Positions 44,076 to 55,766 of a stretch of DNA of 64,000 nt are shown one piece after another. The translations under genes and the position numbers were made by a program. The stretch's first letter is position 1. Every line of letters starts with the position of its first letter. The notes below the pieces were generated by a model, which saw only the letters and a program-made list of their open reading frames with translations, was not told the origin of the DNA and did no database searches. This DNA comes from Harmothoe impar (lineage: Eukaryota; Annelida; Polychaeta; Phyllodocida; Polynoidae), in the NCBI GenBank assembly GCA_947462335.1, contig OX381717.1, forward strand, positions 47,721,523-47,785,522, read 5' to 3'.

Positions 44076-45224
44076 AGAGCGTGGGTGACAGCAAGATGAA
44101 CAGCTCACGTCATGACCTACTTAGAGCTCCTGTTGACCTAGTTTGAGCACATGGTGACCTAGTTTGCGCACCTGGTGAGTCAGAATCCCAGGTAAGTCAG
44201 GGTCTGAGTATACTAAGAATAGGAACTTACAGGTGCACCAAAATAGCCTGACTTGTCTGTAGCCGTTGTATCAACGCGGCTCCATATAGAGACACAGTGG
44301 TTTGTGTCATAATTAATTACTTTACAATATCATCATGATAGTTCTGCTTCTGGTTTATACCTTATTAAAGAATGTGTTATTTTTTTACGAGCTTTAGATA
44401 TGTATCATCGTGACTTCCAGTCATTTAATACAATAGTGAATTCCTTGTTTTTTGTGCTTAAGATGTAAGGGGATATTTTCTTCTGTATTTATGTCCAAGC
44501 TGGTGCATGCCCATAGAAGATCATGTGTAGTCAATCATGTTAGTATCCCACATGTTACATGTGACTTAGATATGCATACATGTACATTTTTCACTAACTA
44601 ACCCCTCCCTCTGTCTCTATCCCTACCCACCCCCAACACCACACCACACATATCCCACAGACTGCATACAGGTATTGCAGCCACAAAACCTCCTCCAGTG
44701 TATTTAGCTTAAGGCAACAGGAGGTTAGGATATGGGGGGCAGGCAGGGTGGTGGTAGCAGGTGGTGAGGCCAACAGCATAAGGAACCCATCAGGGCTACT
44801 TCTAAGTGTCTTTCTCCTTGAAGGTGGATGGTTTCTTTAAAGGTAATACTGGTATGCATGGGTCATACTTCATCTCTTCTTTTTTTTTTTTATCCCCCCA
44901 CCGATTTCACCAGACGGTTTTCAGAGAATTAGTAAATATGGTAGACTTCTTGTCAGTGGAAAAGTTTTCTTTTGAAAAGACAATGACTACCCTCCCATCA
45001 CCCTCTACATCTTCCCTCAGAAAGAACTATCGCTTATAGAATTAAATACAAAATATACAAAACCCCACTAAATATTGACTATTCTATATCAATAATAACC
45101 ATTCGAAGCAATTTCAAACCAAAATAAATTAAAAACAACGGTCATTAGCAAAGAAAACGCTCAGATTAAAAATCGATCTCTGTGATGATCCACAGCGTCT
45201 AGTCATAGTGACACCATGGGAGGT
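44076..45224. other. Unannotated intergenic DNA
   Basis: No gene or repeat family recognised. Confidence 0.3.
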
Positions 45225-45238
45225 GTTGCCATAGCAAC
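45225..45238. promoter_or_regulatory. RFX X-box GTTGCCATAGCAAC
   Basis: One mismatch from the palindromic consensus GTTNCCATGGNAAC. A weaker X-box, TTTTCCATGGCAAC, lies at 45422-45435. RFX factors commonly act at ciliary gene promoters; no gene is identified here. Confidence 0.45.
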
Positions 45239-45508
45239 CACGGGTGGTGGGTAGACTAGACCAATAGAAGCCAAGAAGGGGCAATAACAAGCCCTAGCAA
45301 CCTGTCCCCTTCTATGAGCAACTCTCACAGGGACCACCAAAGCCGAGGGACACCAGACAAGAAGGGGGAAAGGGGAGGGGGGGAGGGGAGGGGGGTGTCT
45401 GGTCCTTTGGATTGATCGGCTTTTTCCATGGCAACCGTCACCGGTGCACTCAGGAACCCCTTTGCTCTGATGGTGGTTCTGGTATAGAGTGATGGGAGTG
45501 GGAGTGGG

Positions 45509-45606
45509 TGGCATGTTTTGGGTGGCAGTTTTGGGTGGCAGTTTTGGGTGGCAGTTTTGGGTGGCAGTTTTGGGTGGCAGTTTTGGGTGGCAGTTTTGGG
45601 TGGCAG
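45509..45606. repeat. 13-bp tandem repeat (GCAGTTTTGGGTG)
   Basis: About seven perfect units. Non-coding and recent. Confidence 0.9.
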
Positions 45607-46794
45607 GTGGTTTTCCTATGTCATTGTTGGTATTGGCTTATAATAGTTGTTGAGTTTCGGACCATATAAATCTCCTTTTTTTTTTTATAAATGACATGCA
45701 AAACATGTATGCTGAATTTTGCTTCCCTTTTAATTCTGTCCCGCTTTATAGCAAAAAGATAACATATCTTTAGCGTTAAAATCACACAAAATGTTTATTG
45801 AAACCTTAATGATATTGTCACCACTGGGGACGATATCTAGGCAGGTTGGTCAAATCCACGCCCTATCCACCTCATTCTAGAATGTTCTATACATACACTA
45901 TTTAAGAGCTGATATTTGGGTGACAGGTTAATTTGTGACAACATGGGTTGTAGGTTGTTTAGATAGTAAAGTTGGGCAGTCAGCGTAACAAGCCAGATCT
46001 ATAGGCCAATACCTCACCCTCTGCTACTACTACTAATGCTGCTGCTGCTGCTGCTGCTGCTGGGGTGGTGTGGCCTGCTGCCTAGGAGACACTCCCACTG
46101 CTTAGATACCGTTGCTATGGAGATAATTGATAGTACAAATACCCCCCTGAGCATAGTCACAGTGTATATCAGCATAGGGCAGCAATACACTATATATAGG
46201 CAGTCAGCTGGGTAGTGATCATAGAGGTGGGAAGGGGGCAAGGGAGATGGGAGGGGAGGGGAAATGTAGTGTGAGGCGAGGGGGGGGAAGGGAAGTGACA
46301 GACATTTGTTAATTGTAACGGAACATAGGTGCAACAATTTGACCTGCTGTCAAACTGTCAACGTATTTTATTTCGCGCTGTACATATTTCTGAGGATTTC
46401 GCGGATCTGTGAAAATATATACAGCGCGAATATTTATCTGGTATTTAATCATAGAACTACTATATTATTTCCGATTTCGCAAATTGAAATACACACAAAA
46501 TAGGAAATATAGAGTAGGGTATAGAGGTCTTGAAACATAAGCACCAAGGGGTATTTACCCTCCAAGGCTACAAGCGCAGGGACATTTTAATATCAGTACA
46601 ACAATGTAAGTGCTTTGGAGTAGCTATAGAAAGAGGGTTGAGATCTAGAATTCTATGACTCCATTGGTATGTTATAGACTCTCAACTTTCCTTATTCTTA
46701 GGCAGACTGCTTCCCCATGACCCGCAGTGCCACTATCTCCATGACTAAACCATTCCCTATAGAGTCACCATTGTGCCTGCATGGCTTTTATATA
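45607..46794. other. Intergenic DNA with a CTG run
   Basis: 46038-46061 holds eight GCT/CTG units. G-rich tracts near 46230-46290. No gene seen. Confidence 0.4.
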
Positions 46795-46991
46795 TACCGT
46801 ACCGTCGCGATAAAGCGCCTGGTTTTGAAGGCAAACCGGTCTTGAATAAGCGCCAAGGGTATAGAGGCCTCCAAATGTTTCTTAACCATTAAAAACATGA
46901 CCTTGAATAAGAGCCCGTCTTGTATACGCACCGGGGTAAGAGCCCCGACAAATTGAAGAGCGCTCCGGCACTTATACACAACAGTACGGTA
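46795..46991. mobile_element. MITE-like element, TACCGTAC ends, AAGCGCCGG words
   Basis: Begins TACCGTACCGTCGCG and ends AGTACGGTA. The interior repeats GGTCTTGAATAAGCGCC-type phrases. A related piece is at 56349-56462. Confidence 0.65.
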
Positions 46992-48361
46992 TGTATAAAT
47001 ACAGCGAAGCTTGTGTTTATATAGACATATACATACAACTACTGATCATATGTGTTACTGCCAGTTTCAATATTCTGTCTCTCCCCTAGCTAAATGTAGG
47101 TCCAGGCCTGTGGCCCCTTATTTCATGTATATCTAATGGAGTAATCACAGTATGTGTCTTCTCTTGCCAAAGTCAATCTACGACTGTTATATACTCTGTA
47201 GGTCACCTTTTATAGGAAACATAATCACTGTCACTTCCCATTATAGTATGAGAGCGGGTTCCACTTAGTATATTACAGCCAGTCTTTCTTTTGATTTCCC
47301 CTTAAATCCCCCTTTTCAATACGTACTATACCTCTATCCATCTATCCTCTTATGTTCACAACGAGAGCCCACACCCATGGGCACTTACCATATGATAGAC
47401 CTATATGATTACATAGAGCACTAACAGTACCGATAACATTGATGTATAGTTAATCCACACAGATTCCTCCAGGGGCCTACTCTAGGTGTTAAGCCTCATC
47501 GTGTTCATTAGGCAGGATAATATGTCTCTTACAGGGTCCAACAGTATATGATTTAACAGATGTCACTTCCTGGTTATGAAAATGCTGATAACCTACATTT
47601 AAGGATATGTAATCACATTTAAGGAAATGTAATCATGGAATCCAGTGTGAAGTAGGAATACCTGCAAAGGCAGGGAATGTGGCATCTGTAAGATTCTCTC
47701 AAGCCTCCTCCCGTTTCTTAAGTATGATATATCTCCTCCAGGGTGTCAGAGACTAGCCATCCAGGCGGTCACATAGCTCTAGGTAGGGCTGCCTCCAGCT
47801 GATGAGCTAACAGAGCCTTCACTCCATCCGCCCACTACTCCTCCTGTAGGCACTACGAGTAATAATCCACTCCTCCAGGGTGTGTCTTAAGGCTGCAATA
47901 TAGTGGTGGTAGTAGTAGGTAGGGACACACGTCCTCCCCAGGTGAACCCCCGCAGTGACTGACTGCCTACCCTACTGGAGGAGGGGGAGCAGACTGGGAC
48001 ATCAGCCACACACTGGAGGAAGGACCAGCACTGCTGATACACACTGCATGCACCCAGGAGGGGACTGGAGGAGCATTCTCAGACTGACATCGACTGGAGG
48101 AATACATCTCTGAGGGGCCCAGATCCACAGCAGAGGCGTCACTCTCCTAGCACTAGGCTCAAACCAAGATGCATAGATTATCAAAGTACATTAGACGCTG
48201 GCTAAAGGTGGCCGTGTCTGTACAGAGAGTAAGTCAGTTATATGTGGCGCCATCTCTAGATATCTAAATACAGAATGCTGAAGGAGGTAGGTGGGGAGGG
48301 AGGGAATCGCTCCGGTGACTGCGCTGTAGTGACGCCCCCTCCCCTCATGACGAGGGTATGT
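46992..48361. other. Unannotated intergenic DNA
   Basis: CTCCTCCAGG/CTGGAGGAG words recur at 47700-48100. No gene recognised. Confidence 0.3.
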
Positions 48362-48376
48362 GGGTGGGTGGGTGGG
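48362..48376 (+). other. G-quadruplex motif GGGTGGGTGGGTGGG
   Basis: Four G triplets with single-T loops, the most stable parallel G4 type, inside a purine-rich region (48280-48560). An identical motif is on the minus strand at 60912-60926. Confidence 0.7.
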
Positions 48377-49362
48377 TAGGTGGGGGTTTGGGGCTGGGGG
48401 GTCGCTTGGTGCTGGCTCCAGGGACGGAGATAGTTTTAAGGGGTTCATTATGACGAACAGGATGGAGGAGATGGGGGCGGGGCTGGAGGTATGACATGAC
48501 AGAGGAGGGGGAGGGCAGGGGGATGGGGGGGGGTAAGGGTGTAGAGGGAAAGATGGGACAATAAAGGGCATGGCAACTTGGGCATGGCAGGGCTGGACAT
48601 AGGAGAGGAGGTAAAAGTATAGGTTATGCACATAGAAGGGTATATGCAAGGCAGGGCAAGGGAACACCTTTAAGGACATGGCACATGAGGATGATACAGG
48701 ACAGGTCATATAGGTCAGACCAGGACAAGGCAGAGGGCAAAGCAGGACAGTGCACAGCAGGTCATATGGCATAAAGTTTAGCCAGATCATTAGGTAAGGG
48801 TGGGGCAGGGCCGGATAGAATCAAGACTTTGCACGTAATACACCACGACGATGTGACAGCCAACTATAACAGATACTGAGACTGACGTCACCATTTTATG
48901 GTAACAAAATAATGTAATCTTCAACACTATCAATATACCACTGTGTGGGCAGACTAAGTTCTATTCACTGACTGTTACACCTCTCAATCATGGCATGAAT
49001 GCATTTGACATCGTGGCCAACCGCGTTACAAGAATGCCACTTTAAGAAGAGAGCAAAGTCCCTTAAGTAAGGTTGCATTTGTAGGCATGCCATGCAGAGC
49101 TGTAAGTTGGGTATTGACAAATATTGCATTTACAGGTACTTGATTACCCTGAAAATCAGGGAGGACTTATTTTCCTATTTTCTAGGAAATCCCCGGCCAT
49201 TTACTTCTCTTTTTTAAATTCTTTATATGTGTCTTTTTAGTAAGATACGGGATGGTCCTACGTGAAATTTGTGCATTTTATATATTTCACAGCAAAGTTA
49301 TAGCAACAGAGACACCCGCACAGCATACAGGGATGATCTGGGAATATTGTATGTATATATAG
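48377..49362. other. Purine-rich then AT-rich intergenic DNA
   Basis: The minus-strand frame 48191-48790 is Pro/Cys-rich low complexity over the purine tract and is not treated as a gene. Nothing else recognised. Confidence 0.35.
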
Positions 49363-49541
49363 AGTTATATATTGACAACGGTGCGGTCGGCCATTTACCG
49401 CGACATCTCCCACATCAATAACCCACGTCCCTATCTCAATAATGTGGCCCTGCCCAGCCTAGGGCCCTGCATATCTCCCCTTAACCTGGGCACACTGCGT
49501 AGTTCTGTTGGTTATATACACATGGATAAACAATATGCAAG
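49363..49541 (+). CDS. Candidate protein-coding exon of an unidentified gene
   Basis: An open frame (codons in phase with 49372) over about 58 codons shows a strong rise in C/G-ending codons, roughly 23 of its first 31, in a locally AT-rich setting, and runs into a strong splice donor AAG|GTATGT (GT at 49542-49543), splitting a codon in phase 2. The frame is closed upstream by TAG 49360-49362; the best acceptor AG there lacks a clear pyrimidine tract, so the 5' edge is uncertain. I do not recognise the peptide, which is rich in Pro, Leu, Asn and Tyr. A perfect X-box lies 685 bp downstream. Confidence 0.35.
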
Positions 49542-50225
49542 GTATGTTAGAGATTACATGAGCAGAAATATATGAGGGAATTATCTTTGAAAATAAACAT
49601 GCCTGATTTTGGTTCTTGAGTCCCAAAAAGATAAAAAGTGTAAAAGTATTTCTAGATTGGTTTTCGATTGCCCTGCAGTTGAACCACAGGTCATGGAATT
49701 ACTAATTAAATTGCCGTAGAAACTTTCTTTTACCAAGAATATTTAATGCCGGCATATAGACTTATATTTGGTACATAGGCCTAAAATAATGCATGTTTCA
49801 AGTCACCGGACCCTACCTGTAACCTAGTAAAACAAGACCATCGCTGTCCAATTTCAATATAAAAAAAGAGTCATTTTAGTGGTCCCGAATGGATGGATTT
49901 GCGATGCTCGAGACTTAATCCTGATGAGGCCTAAATAAAAGAAAGTTTTTGGTCTTTTTAATCTGACTTACTTACCCTACATGTTTAGACCATGTATTAA
50001 AGCACCCTTTTTGGAGATATACTGTAAATGCAATATGGCAATTTAGACTTCTTTTTTTAATTTAAATTGCTTGGATTAACCATTCTCATTGGCTGGGTAA
50101 TCAGAAACGCAAACTTTTTTTCGGTGGACTAACCCCGATAACGTATGCCTTTATCCCTAGTTAATGCCCCCCCCCCCCCCCCCACCGGACAGGTCGCTGT
50201 AGCAGCTGCTTCCCAGACACATGCT
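49542..50225. other. Intergenic or intronic AT-rich DNA with a 17-C tract
   Basis: 50167-50183 is a run of 17 C. No further exon found. Confidence 0.35.
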
Positions 50226-50239
50226 GTTACCATGGTAAC
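50226..50239. promoter_or_regulatory. Perfect palindromic RFX X-box GTTACCATGGTAAC
   Basis: Exact match to GTTNCCATGGNAAC. GTCACGTGA, a CACGTG-type box, follows at 50405-50413. Together they suggest a promoter or enhancer; the target gene is unknown. Confidence 0.5.
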
Positions 50240-50721
50240 CAATATGTCCGCCATTCTCAATCTCCAAGCACAGCTTCCTTTCTTGATAAAGGCATTGTCA
50301 AAATTCTTCTTTTTTCCCCGTGGCATAAATCTTTTATAGAGAAGTTACGAGCATGTATAGATCTTGGTAACAATATATTTACTGTTAATGGCGTAATCGT
50401 AGGCGTCACGTGAAACTTTATAAGGCATCTATTGCTCTTGTAGAAATAGGGTCTTTGCAGACTCCTTGAGCACATCGACAGAGGCCTGCCAAAGGATCCT
50501 TTATGGGATTTATGAGTGTAAAATGTGAGTGCAAATTATGGTTAGGGTCAAATATTTAATACCCTCAGTTTTGTTCCTGATAATACTATTTGACTTTGGC
50601 CTCATATCTAAATAAGTCCATCCCTTTTGCTATCACAAATGTATTATATCACACGGGGATGGGTAGACTTAGGTTTGAATAAGCTGAAGGCCCGCATGGA
50701 AGGAGTGTGTAACATAGCCTC

Positions 50722-50948
50722 TAACCCTTTAAGGTCCGCATAGTGCATTAAGACGCTCTGACCTGTGTGGTCATCGTGACATTTTGCGTGAATGCAGCAT
50801 TGGTGAGTAACTCGCCAGTGCTGCATTCATGACTCACCACGACTCTTCGCGAGTGTATCAACCGTGCAGGGTCAGGATGATGATGCACCAATGCATCATG
50901 ATGTCAAGCGGCATAGCACATTAAAACAATATGCGCCCTTGAAGGGCT
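50722..50948. repeat. NPR copy 27
   Basis: Left arm TAACCCTTTAAGGTCCGCAT. First hairpin GCAGCATTGGTGAGT/AACTCGCCAGTGCTGC is another paired variant. Forward core GAGTGTATCAACC. Right arm GCGCCCTTGAAGGG. Confidence 0.85.
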
Positions 50949-51097
50949 GGACAAACTGTGATATGACCAACCCTTCTCACGAACAGATTACGTCAATCAA
51001 TTACAGATAATTGTCACAATTTGTGACCATGGTGGCGGATCTAAGGTTGAAAAGTAGAGCTCTTTTTTTTATACAAATGTATGCACGAATCCAGGCC

Positions 51098-51207
51098 CTA
51101 ACCCTTTGCTGTGTCATGCATCAGGCCGACCATTCGGGAGTGCATCATGACGACAAAGCCATTGAGAGGGCGTTATGCATGCATGAATTCACTATGTACG
51201 GTCCCCT
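51098..51207. repeat. NPR copy 28, reduced
   Basis: AACCCTTTGCTG, a hairpin word, CCGACCATTCGGGAGTG and a degraded right half. Confidence 0.55.
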
Positions 51208-51432
51208 AGCGCCCCTTTATATAGGGCTGAGTACCTGTCCCGGCGCCACTCCGACTGCCGTTGGATGGGTACCGAGACCTGCGCCTTTAATTTCAAAGAC
51301 TTACTAGAGCCTGAGGAGCCACATTAAATTGACAATCGAGGTTTAAGGACCCCATGTTTATGATCCCGTTCCAGTTGAGCTACAGAGTGCCTGACATTCT
51401 CTTAAATGATTGCTCTGAAAAAATATATCAAA

Positions 51433-51660
51433 TTAACCCCTTAAAGGGCCGCATAAGTCTTTGATGCATTTATGATTATACCCTTGGTTGCCATAATGTA
51501 TGAATGTAGCATGATGATCGACTTTACTGGAGTGTATAAAAAAATTGTAAGGACGACTTGGTGCTTGAATACAGCCTTGGCGAGTTATTCTCAAGTGCTG
51601 CATTCATGCATCATGACAAATAACGGGCAAGATGCATTAAAGCGGCTATTAAAGGGTCAA
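51433..51660. repeat. NPR copy 29
   Basis: TTAACCCCTTAAAGGGCCGC to GGCTATTAAAGGG. Forward core GGAGTGTATAA. The second hairpin is partly kept. Confidence 0.8.
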
Positions 51661-52340
51661 AAAGCAAAAATCTAAATATGCGGGAAAAAAAGTATGCTAC
51701 ACAGGATGGGGTATGTAGAGTTTAATTAATAGTTGTGTCGTGAGACTGAGTCTTCCACAAGTGTGCACTTATTGTGGTTTCCCTCTATAGTCGTGATATG
51801 TCATCTTCACACGGCACGATGTACACCAAAGACACTGAAGTATGTCAGAAGGGTATCTGTGGAGATGTATATACCTTGTAAATTGAACATTATAATTTGT
51901 TCTTATCTGTATAAGCTACACCACTGGTGGTATGACGTGTGAAAACATTGGAAAAAAAATTGTCATTGATCCATTTAGCCACTTCAGGTTCTCGTTGGAA
52001 AACAGTATGTCTTAATTGTATGTATATTGAATGAATTATCTGAATAAAAACTGTTAAAACAAACAAACATTGTGTCACAGATACTTTGTAGTATGATATA
52101 ATTTATAGCCATGAACAATCCTGAATATAAGAGCAAAAATACATAGCGCTAAACTGGTTAAATGCGAATAGTATTATTTAATACACGACTACATTAGGAG
52201 TGCATTATAGACCAGATATGGTATAAAGACAGAGTACACAGATGGCACTTAGATTTTTGACAGAGACACCAGCCAGGAAAAAAGACATATATGTATACAT
52301 ACAGTCTGTCCAAATTGTGAAGAGCTCGTACTAAGCCATA
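51661..52340. other. Unannotated intergenic DNA
   Basis: No gene or repeat family recognised. Confidence 0.3.
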
Positions 52341-52611
52341 TAAACCCCTTAACGGCTGCATTATCCTTCAATGTGCAAGGCAAAGACATAATACATGGAT
52401 GCAGCCCTGGCGAGTAACTCACCGCTGCTGCCTTTAAGCATCATGCCAATCATATGGGGTAGATACACTGGATCCGATAGACTCCCTAAGTAAGGGTCAG
52501 CACGATGCATGAATGCTTCCCAATAGAGCAATTTCACCCGCACTGCATTCATGCAATTATGCGACAAAGGACATAGGCCATTAAAGCAATATGCAGCCTT
52601 TAAAGGGTTAA
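52341..52611. repeat. NPR copy 30
   Basis: Left arm ACCCCTTAACGGCTGCAT, first hairpin GGCGAGTAACTCACCG, reverse core GGGTAGATACACTGG, right arm CAGCCTTTAAAGGGTTAA. Confidence 0.8.
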
Positions 52612-52785
52612 CGAGGCGAGGCACGTTAACGAGACGAGTTGATACACGGTTGACATCAGAATGTTAGAGCTAATGGACCACTGTCATGAGTCGTCATTTG
52701 AAACCTCTATACTGTTAGACAAAACTTGACAGAGGCATGGGGCTGAGTGACGGTTAAAGTCTGTCCACTTCTTTGTGTATCATGT

Positions 52786-53044
52786 TTAACCCTGGGCACA
52801 TATTGCCTCAAGGCTTTGTGTTTATTCCCCATAGTGTTCCATGTACCAATACAGGCCAGCGAGTAACTCGGGTGAGTAACTCGCGACACTTCCCTTAATG
52901 CGTCTTTGGAGACCATTCGGGTGCGTATCCACGCCATAGCATGATTCATGAATGCAGCACTGGTGGGTGACTCGCTACAGTCATACACTATTGCCAAAAG
53001 ACTTTAAAGCATGTTAAAGCATTATGCTGCCTTTGAAGGGTTAA
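52786..53044. repeat. NPR copy 31
   Basis: TTAACCCTGGGCACATATTG to GCTGCCTTTGAAGGGTTAA. The first hairpin shows a doubled GCGAGTAACTCG/GTGAGTAACTCGC motif. Forward core GGGTGCGTATCC. Confidence 0.8.
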
Positions 53045-54419
53045 ATCAGCATCGTGAGATGAGAAGCCCTCATATCACGATCCGACAGAAAGCCCTGTTG
53101 GATCTGTTCCAAGTGTTTTGGCTCCCCACTGATGCACTTCTGAGGAACTTAAAGTTGGCACTCGCGGAGGGTTATAATATCAAAATCATTTCAATAAAAT
53201 CTGAACAAAAAGTGTTGCTCTAGAAGTTAATTATGATCCCATGAAACCGAAAGTGAAACTGCTAAGGGTTGTTAATTGCTAACAGTGCTAATTGTAGCAG
53301 TCAACCATCCATCTGCTGACTGTATCAAAATGTGTCGATTTAAAGTGTACCATTTATAATTATCCAACTACTGTGTAGTAACTAATAGTATCCGTACTGC
53401 CAACAGCAATGCGTTCGATAGGTTTAGACATATGTTGATACAGCTAGCAGTTAAAAGGTTGACTGCTAAGTGTAGTTACCTATGCAGTTAGCAGGATTGG
53501 TACAGTTAGGTGTTGCGCACGGACAGTAACATACTGCTACTGGTGACTTGTATATCCTACATGTCGCTGCTATCCACACAGCCCATTAATATACATGTAA
53601 CAGGTTTTCTGATGTAGGCCCTACCACAACATGCCAGTCTCCCTAAACACCCATAACTCACAACTCATCAGGCCAAAAATACACGACATGTGGTATTCAG
53701 GTTACATGACTTGAACTTTTAAGCAGAGATGCCACTCTCTGGTCGACAAAAAGTAGGGCATTTTACTATTTTTGGTCAATTTTCTGTAGTAAATTGACAT
53801 GATTTAATGCAGAAATCCAAGGGAAAAGGTAGGAATTTCTGTTTTATTTTTAAGTTTACTGGTTGGTAGGCAATGTCGGAAGTGTAACTTGGGATTTGAC
53901 AGAATGCAATTCCCTGGATTTTCCTGACCATGAAAAACATCATCATTTTCCCTGCCCGTATTTAGGTATACACATTTTTATTCAAATCCATTATTTCTCC
54001 TATTTTCCCTGACACGTCAACAAATTTTCGGACTTTCTGGGACTTAAATTCCCTGGCCACTATCTCCCTGACTAGTGGAACCCTATACACTTGTTGATTT
54101 GAGCGATTAAAGGCAGCCTTTGAGTGTTAGGTAGGGGAACGTTCACAAATGATGTCACCAGCTAGGGGGTAGTGGGCGGGGGTCTTTGGGTTTAGTGACG
54201 AAACATGACCTGGGCCATACATTTCTATAGACTAATTTCCCCAAAAACAGTGACTGCTTGGTGGGTGAATCTTAAAAAGAAAATCCCAAAATAGGTGATG
54301 TTATTTGTGAATGTTCCCTTGGGTCGTGTTACCTGACACATCCCCACACCCCTGGTTGTTGTTGGCCTCAGTTAACTCCTGACAGTGCCCCCAGGTGTCA
54401 CTGTCAGTGTGTGTCAGTG
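53045..54419. other. Intergenic DNA with two old dispersed repeats
   Basis: 53728-53841 is the second copy of the GGTCGACAAAA repeat. 53915-54085 has CCCTGAC/TTCCCTGG phrases typical of a decayed dispersed repeat. No gene seen. Confidence 0.4.
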
Positions 54420-54433
54420 GTTGCCATGACAAC
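54420..54433. promoter_or_regulatory. RFX X-box GTTGCCATGACAAC
   Basis: Two mismatches from the palindromic consensus, followed 8 bp later by a half site GGTTACCAAGG. A further X-box is 620 bp downstream. Confidence 0.4.
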
Positions 54434-55054
54434 ACCCTGGTTACCAAGGTGTGGTCGGTGACTGTCATTTAGGTTAGGTCTGGTTATTACTAGGACTCCA
54501 TAGGGACCTGGTCTAACATGGTGACTCTCCAAGCAGAGACTTAGTATTCACTATATCATCATATGTATAGATGATGTAGATCATCATCTCCGAGATCTTT
54601 AACGTAAGATGCTTCCCTGTCCAGTCACCAAAGTATTTGGATATTCTCCAACGTACTGCATGTTCTATAGCAAATTTTCATAATTCAACACAGTAATATA
54701 ACCCACCATAGTTCTGCTATTACATGCATTTACATGTACATGTACGTACCGTGCTTCAAACAGACCAGCGCTTTTTTTAGGCCTCTTTTGATACCCCTGG
54801 CATTAAATCATATCTACGGGCCAGGGCATTGGCATATGTGGGAGAGCCACACTGAATGTTGGATCATTTGTAGCATAATCGTATTATGTCTGCGTGGATC
54901 TTCCTCATCTCACCAATCCTCCTCTGTTCAAAGCAGGTGTCTATAACCTTCTGCTGAGGACATGAAAGACACTGGAAATAGAGTTCTTGTATAACATGCC
55001 ACCTCAACTGACATAAACCTGCCTACTCTCCCCTACCCATAACACTTAGCAGTG

Positions 55055-55068
55055 GTTGCCATGGTAAC
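55055..55068. promoter_or_regulatory. Perfect RFX X-box GTTGCCATGGTAAC
   Basis: Exact match to GTTNCCATGGNAAC. No coding exon identified within 200 bp. Confidence 0.5.
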
Positions 55069-55243
55069 AAGGCTACATCCTCCCCTGGGGGCCCCTTGGG
55101 GGGATTATTGAGTGACATTGACCTTATAAGGAAAATGGACTACATTGACCTTATTAGGCCCCTTCAAAGGGCCTCTGGTGGGTCAGTGATAGGGGATATA
55201 GCATGAGTAGAATGGGGTAGGTAAAAGGAAGGGGGTTGTAATG

Positions 55244-55470
55244 GTTAACCCTTTAAGGGCAGCAGAGTGTTTTAATGTCCTTTGCTTCATAATGTGAGTA
55301 GCTCACAGGTGTTGTATTCATGCATCATGCCGACCTTATGTGGTTAATACTACACTCGCGAAAGGTCAGCGCATATAAATGATGATGCACGCAGGCACTC
55401 TGTGCATTGGCGCATCATAGCGACAAGTATACAGAGAAGGCTTGAGGCATCATGCCGCCCTTAAAGTGAT
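55244..55470. repeat. NPR copy 32
   Basis: TTAACCCTTTAAGGGCAGC to GCCGCCCTTAAAG. Hairpin GTGAGTAGCTCAC, reverse core with TACTACACTCGCGAAAGGTC. Confidence 0.85.
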
Positions 55471-55520
55471 ACCATGGTGAGCTATGGATATCAGCTGCTT
55501 CAAAGGCTGCGTCCTCCTAG

Positions 55521-55766
55521 TTCCGTAAGGTCCGTTTTAATGCAGTATACCCTTAGATGTCACGATACATGAATGTAGGGCTGGCGAGTCAGGCCTGCAT
55601 TCATGTATCATGCCGTTTCCCTCTGGGAGTGTATCAACCCGGTAGAGTCGCTGTGGTGCTAGAATGCAGCACTGACAAGATAATCGCCAGGGTTCCTTTC
55701 ATATACATCATGTCCACAAAGGGCATGATCCATTATTAATGCATTATGTGGCCCTTAAAGGGTTAG
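55521..55766. repeat. NPR copy 33
   Basis: Left arm CCGTAAGGTCCG is short. First hairpin GGGCTGGCGAGTCAGGCC with a shortened loop. Forward core GGGAGTGTATCAACCC. Right arm TGTGGCCCTTAAAGGGTTA. Confidence 0.85.

Noticed and set aside
48191..48790. 199-codon minus-strand frame
   Set aside because: Pro/Cys-rich low complexity over a purine-rich tract, no domain, no codon bias.
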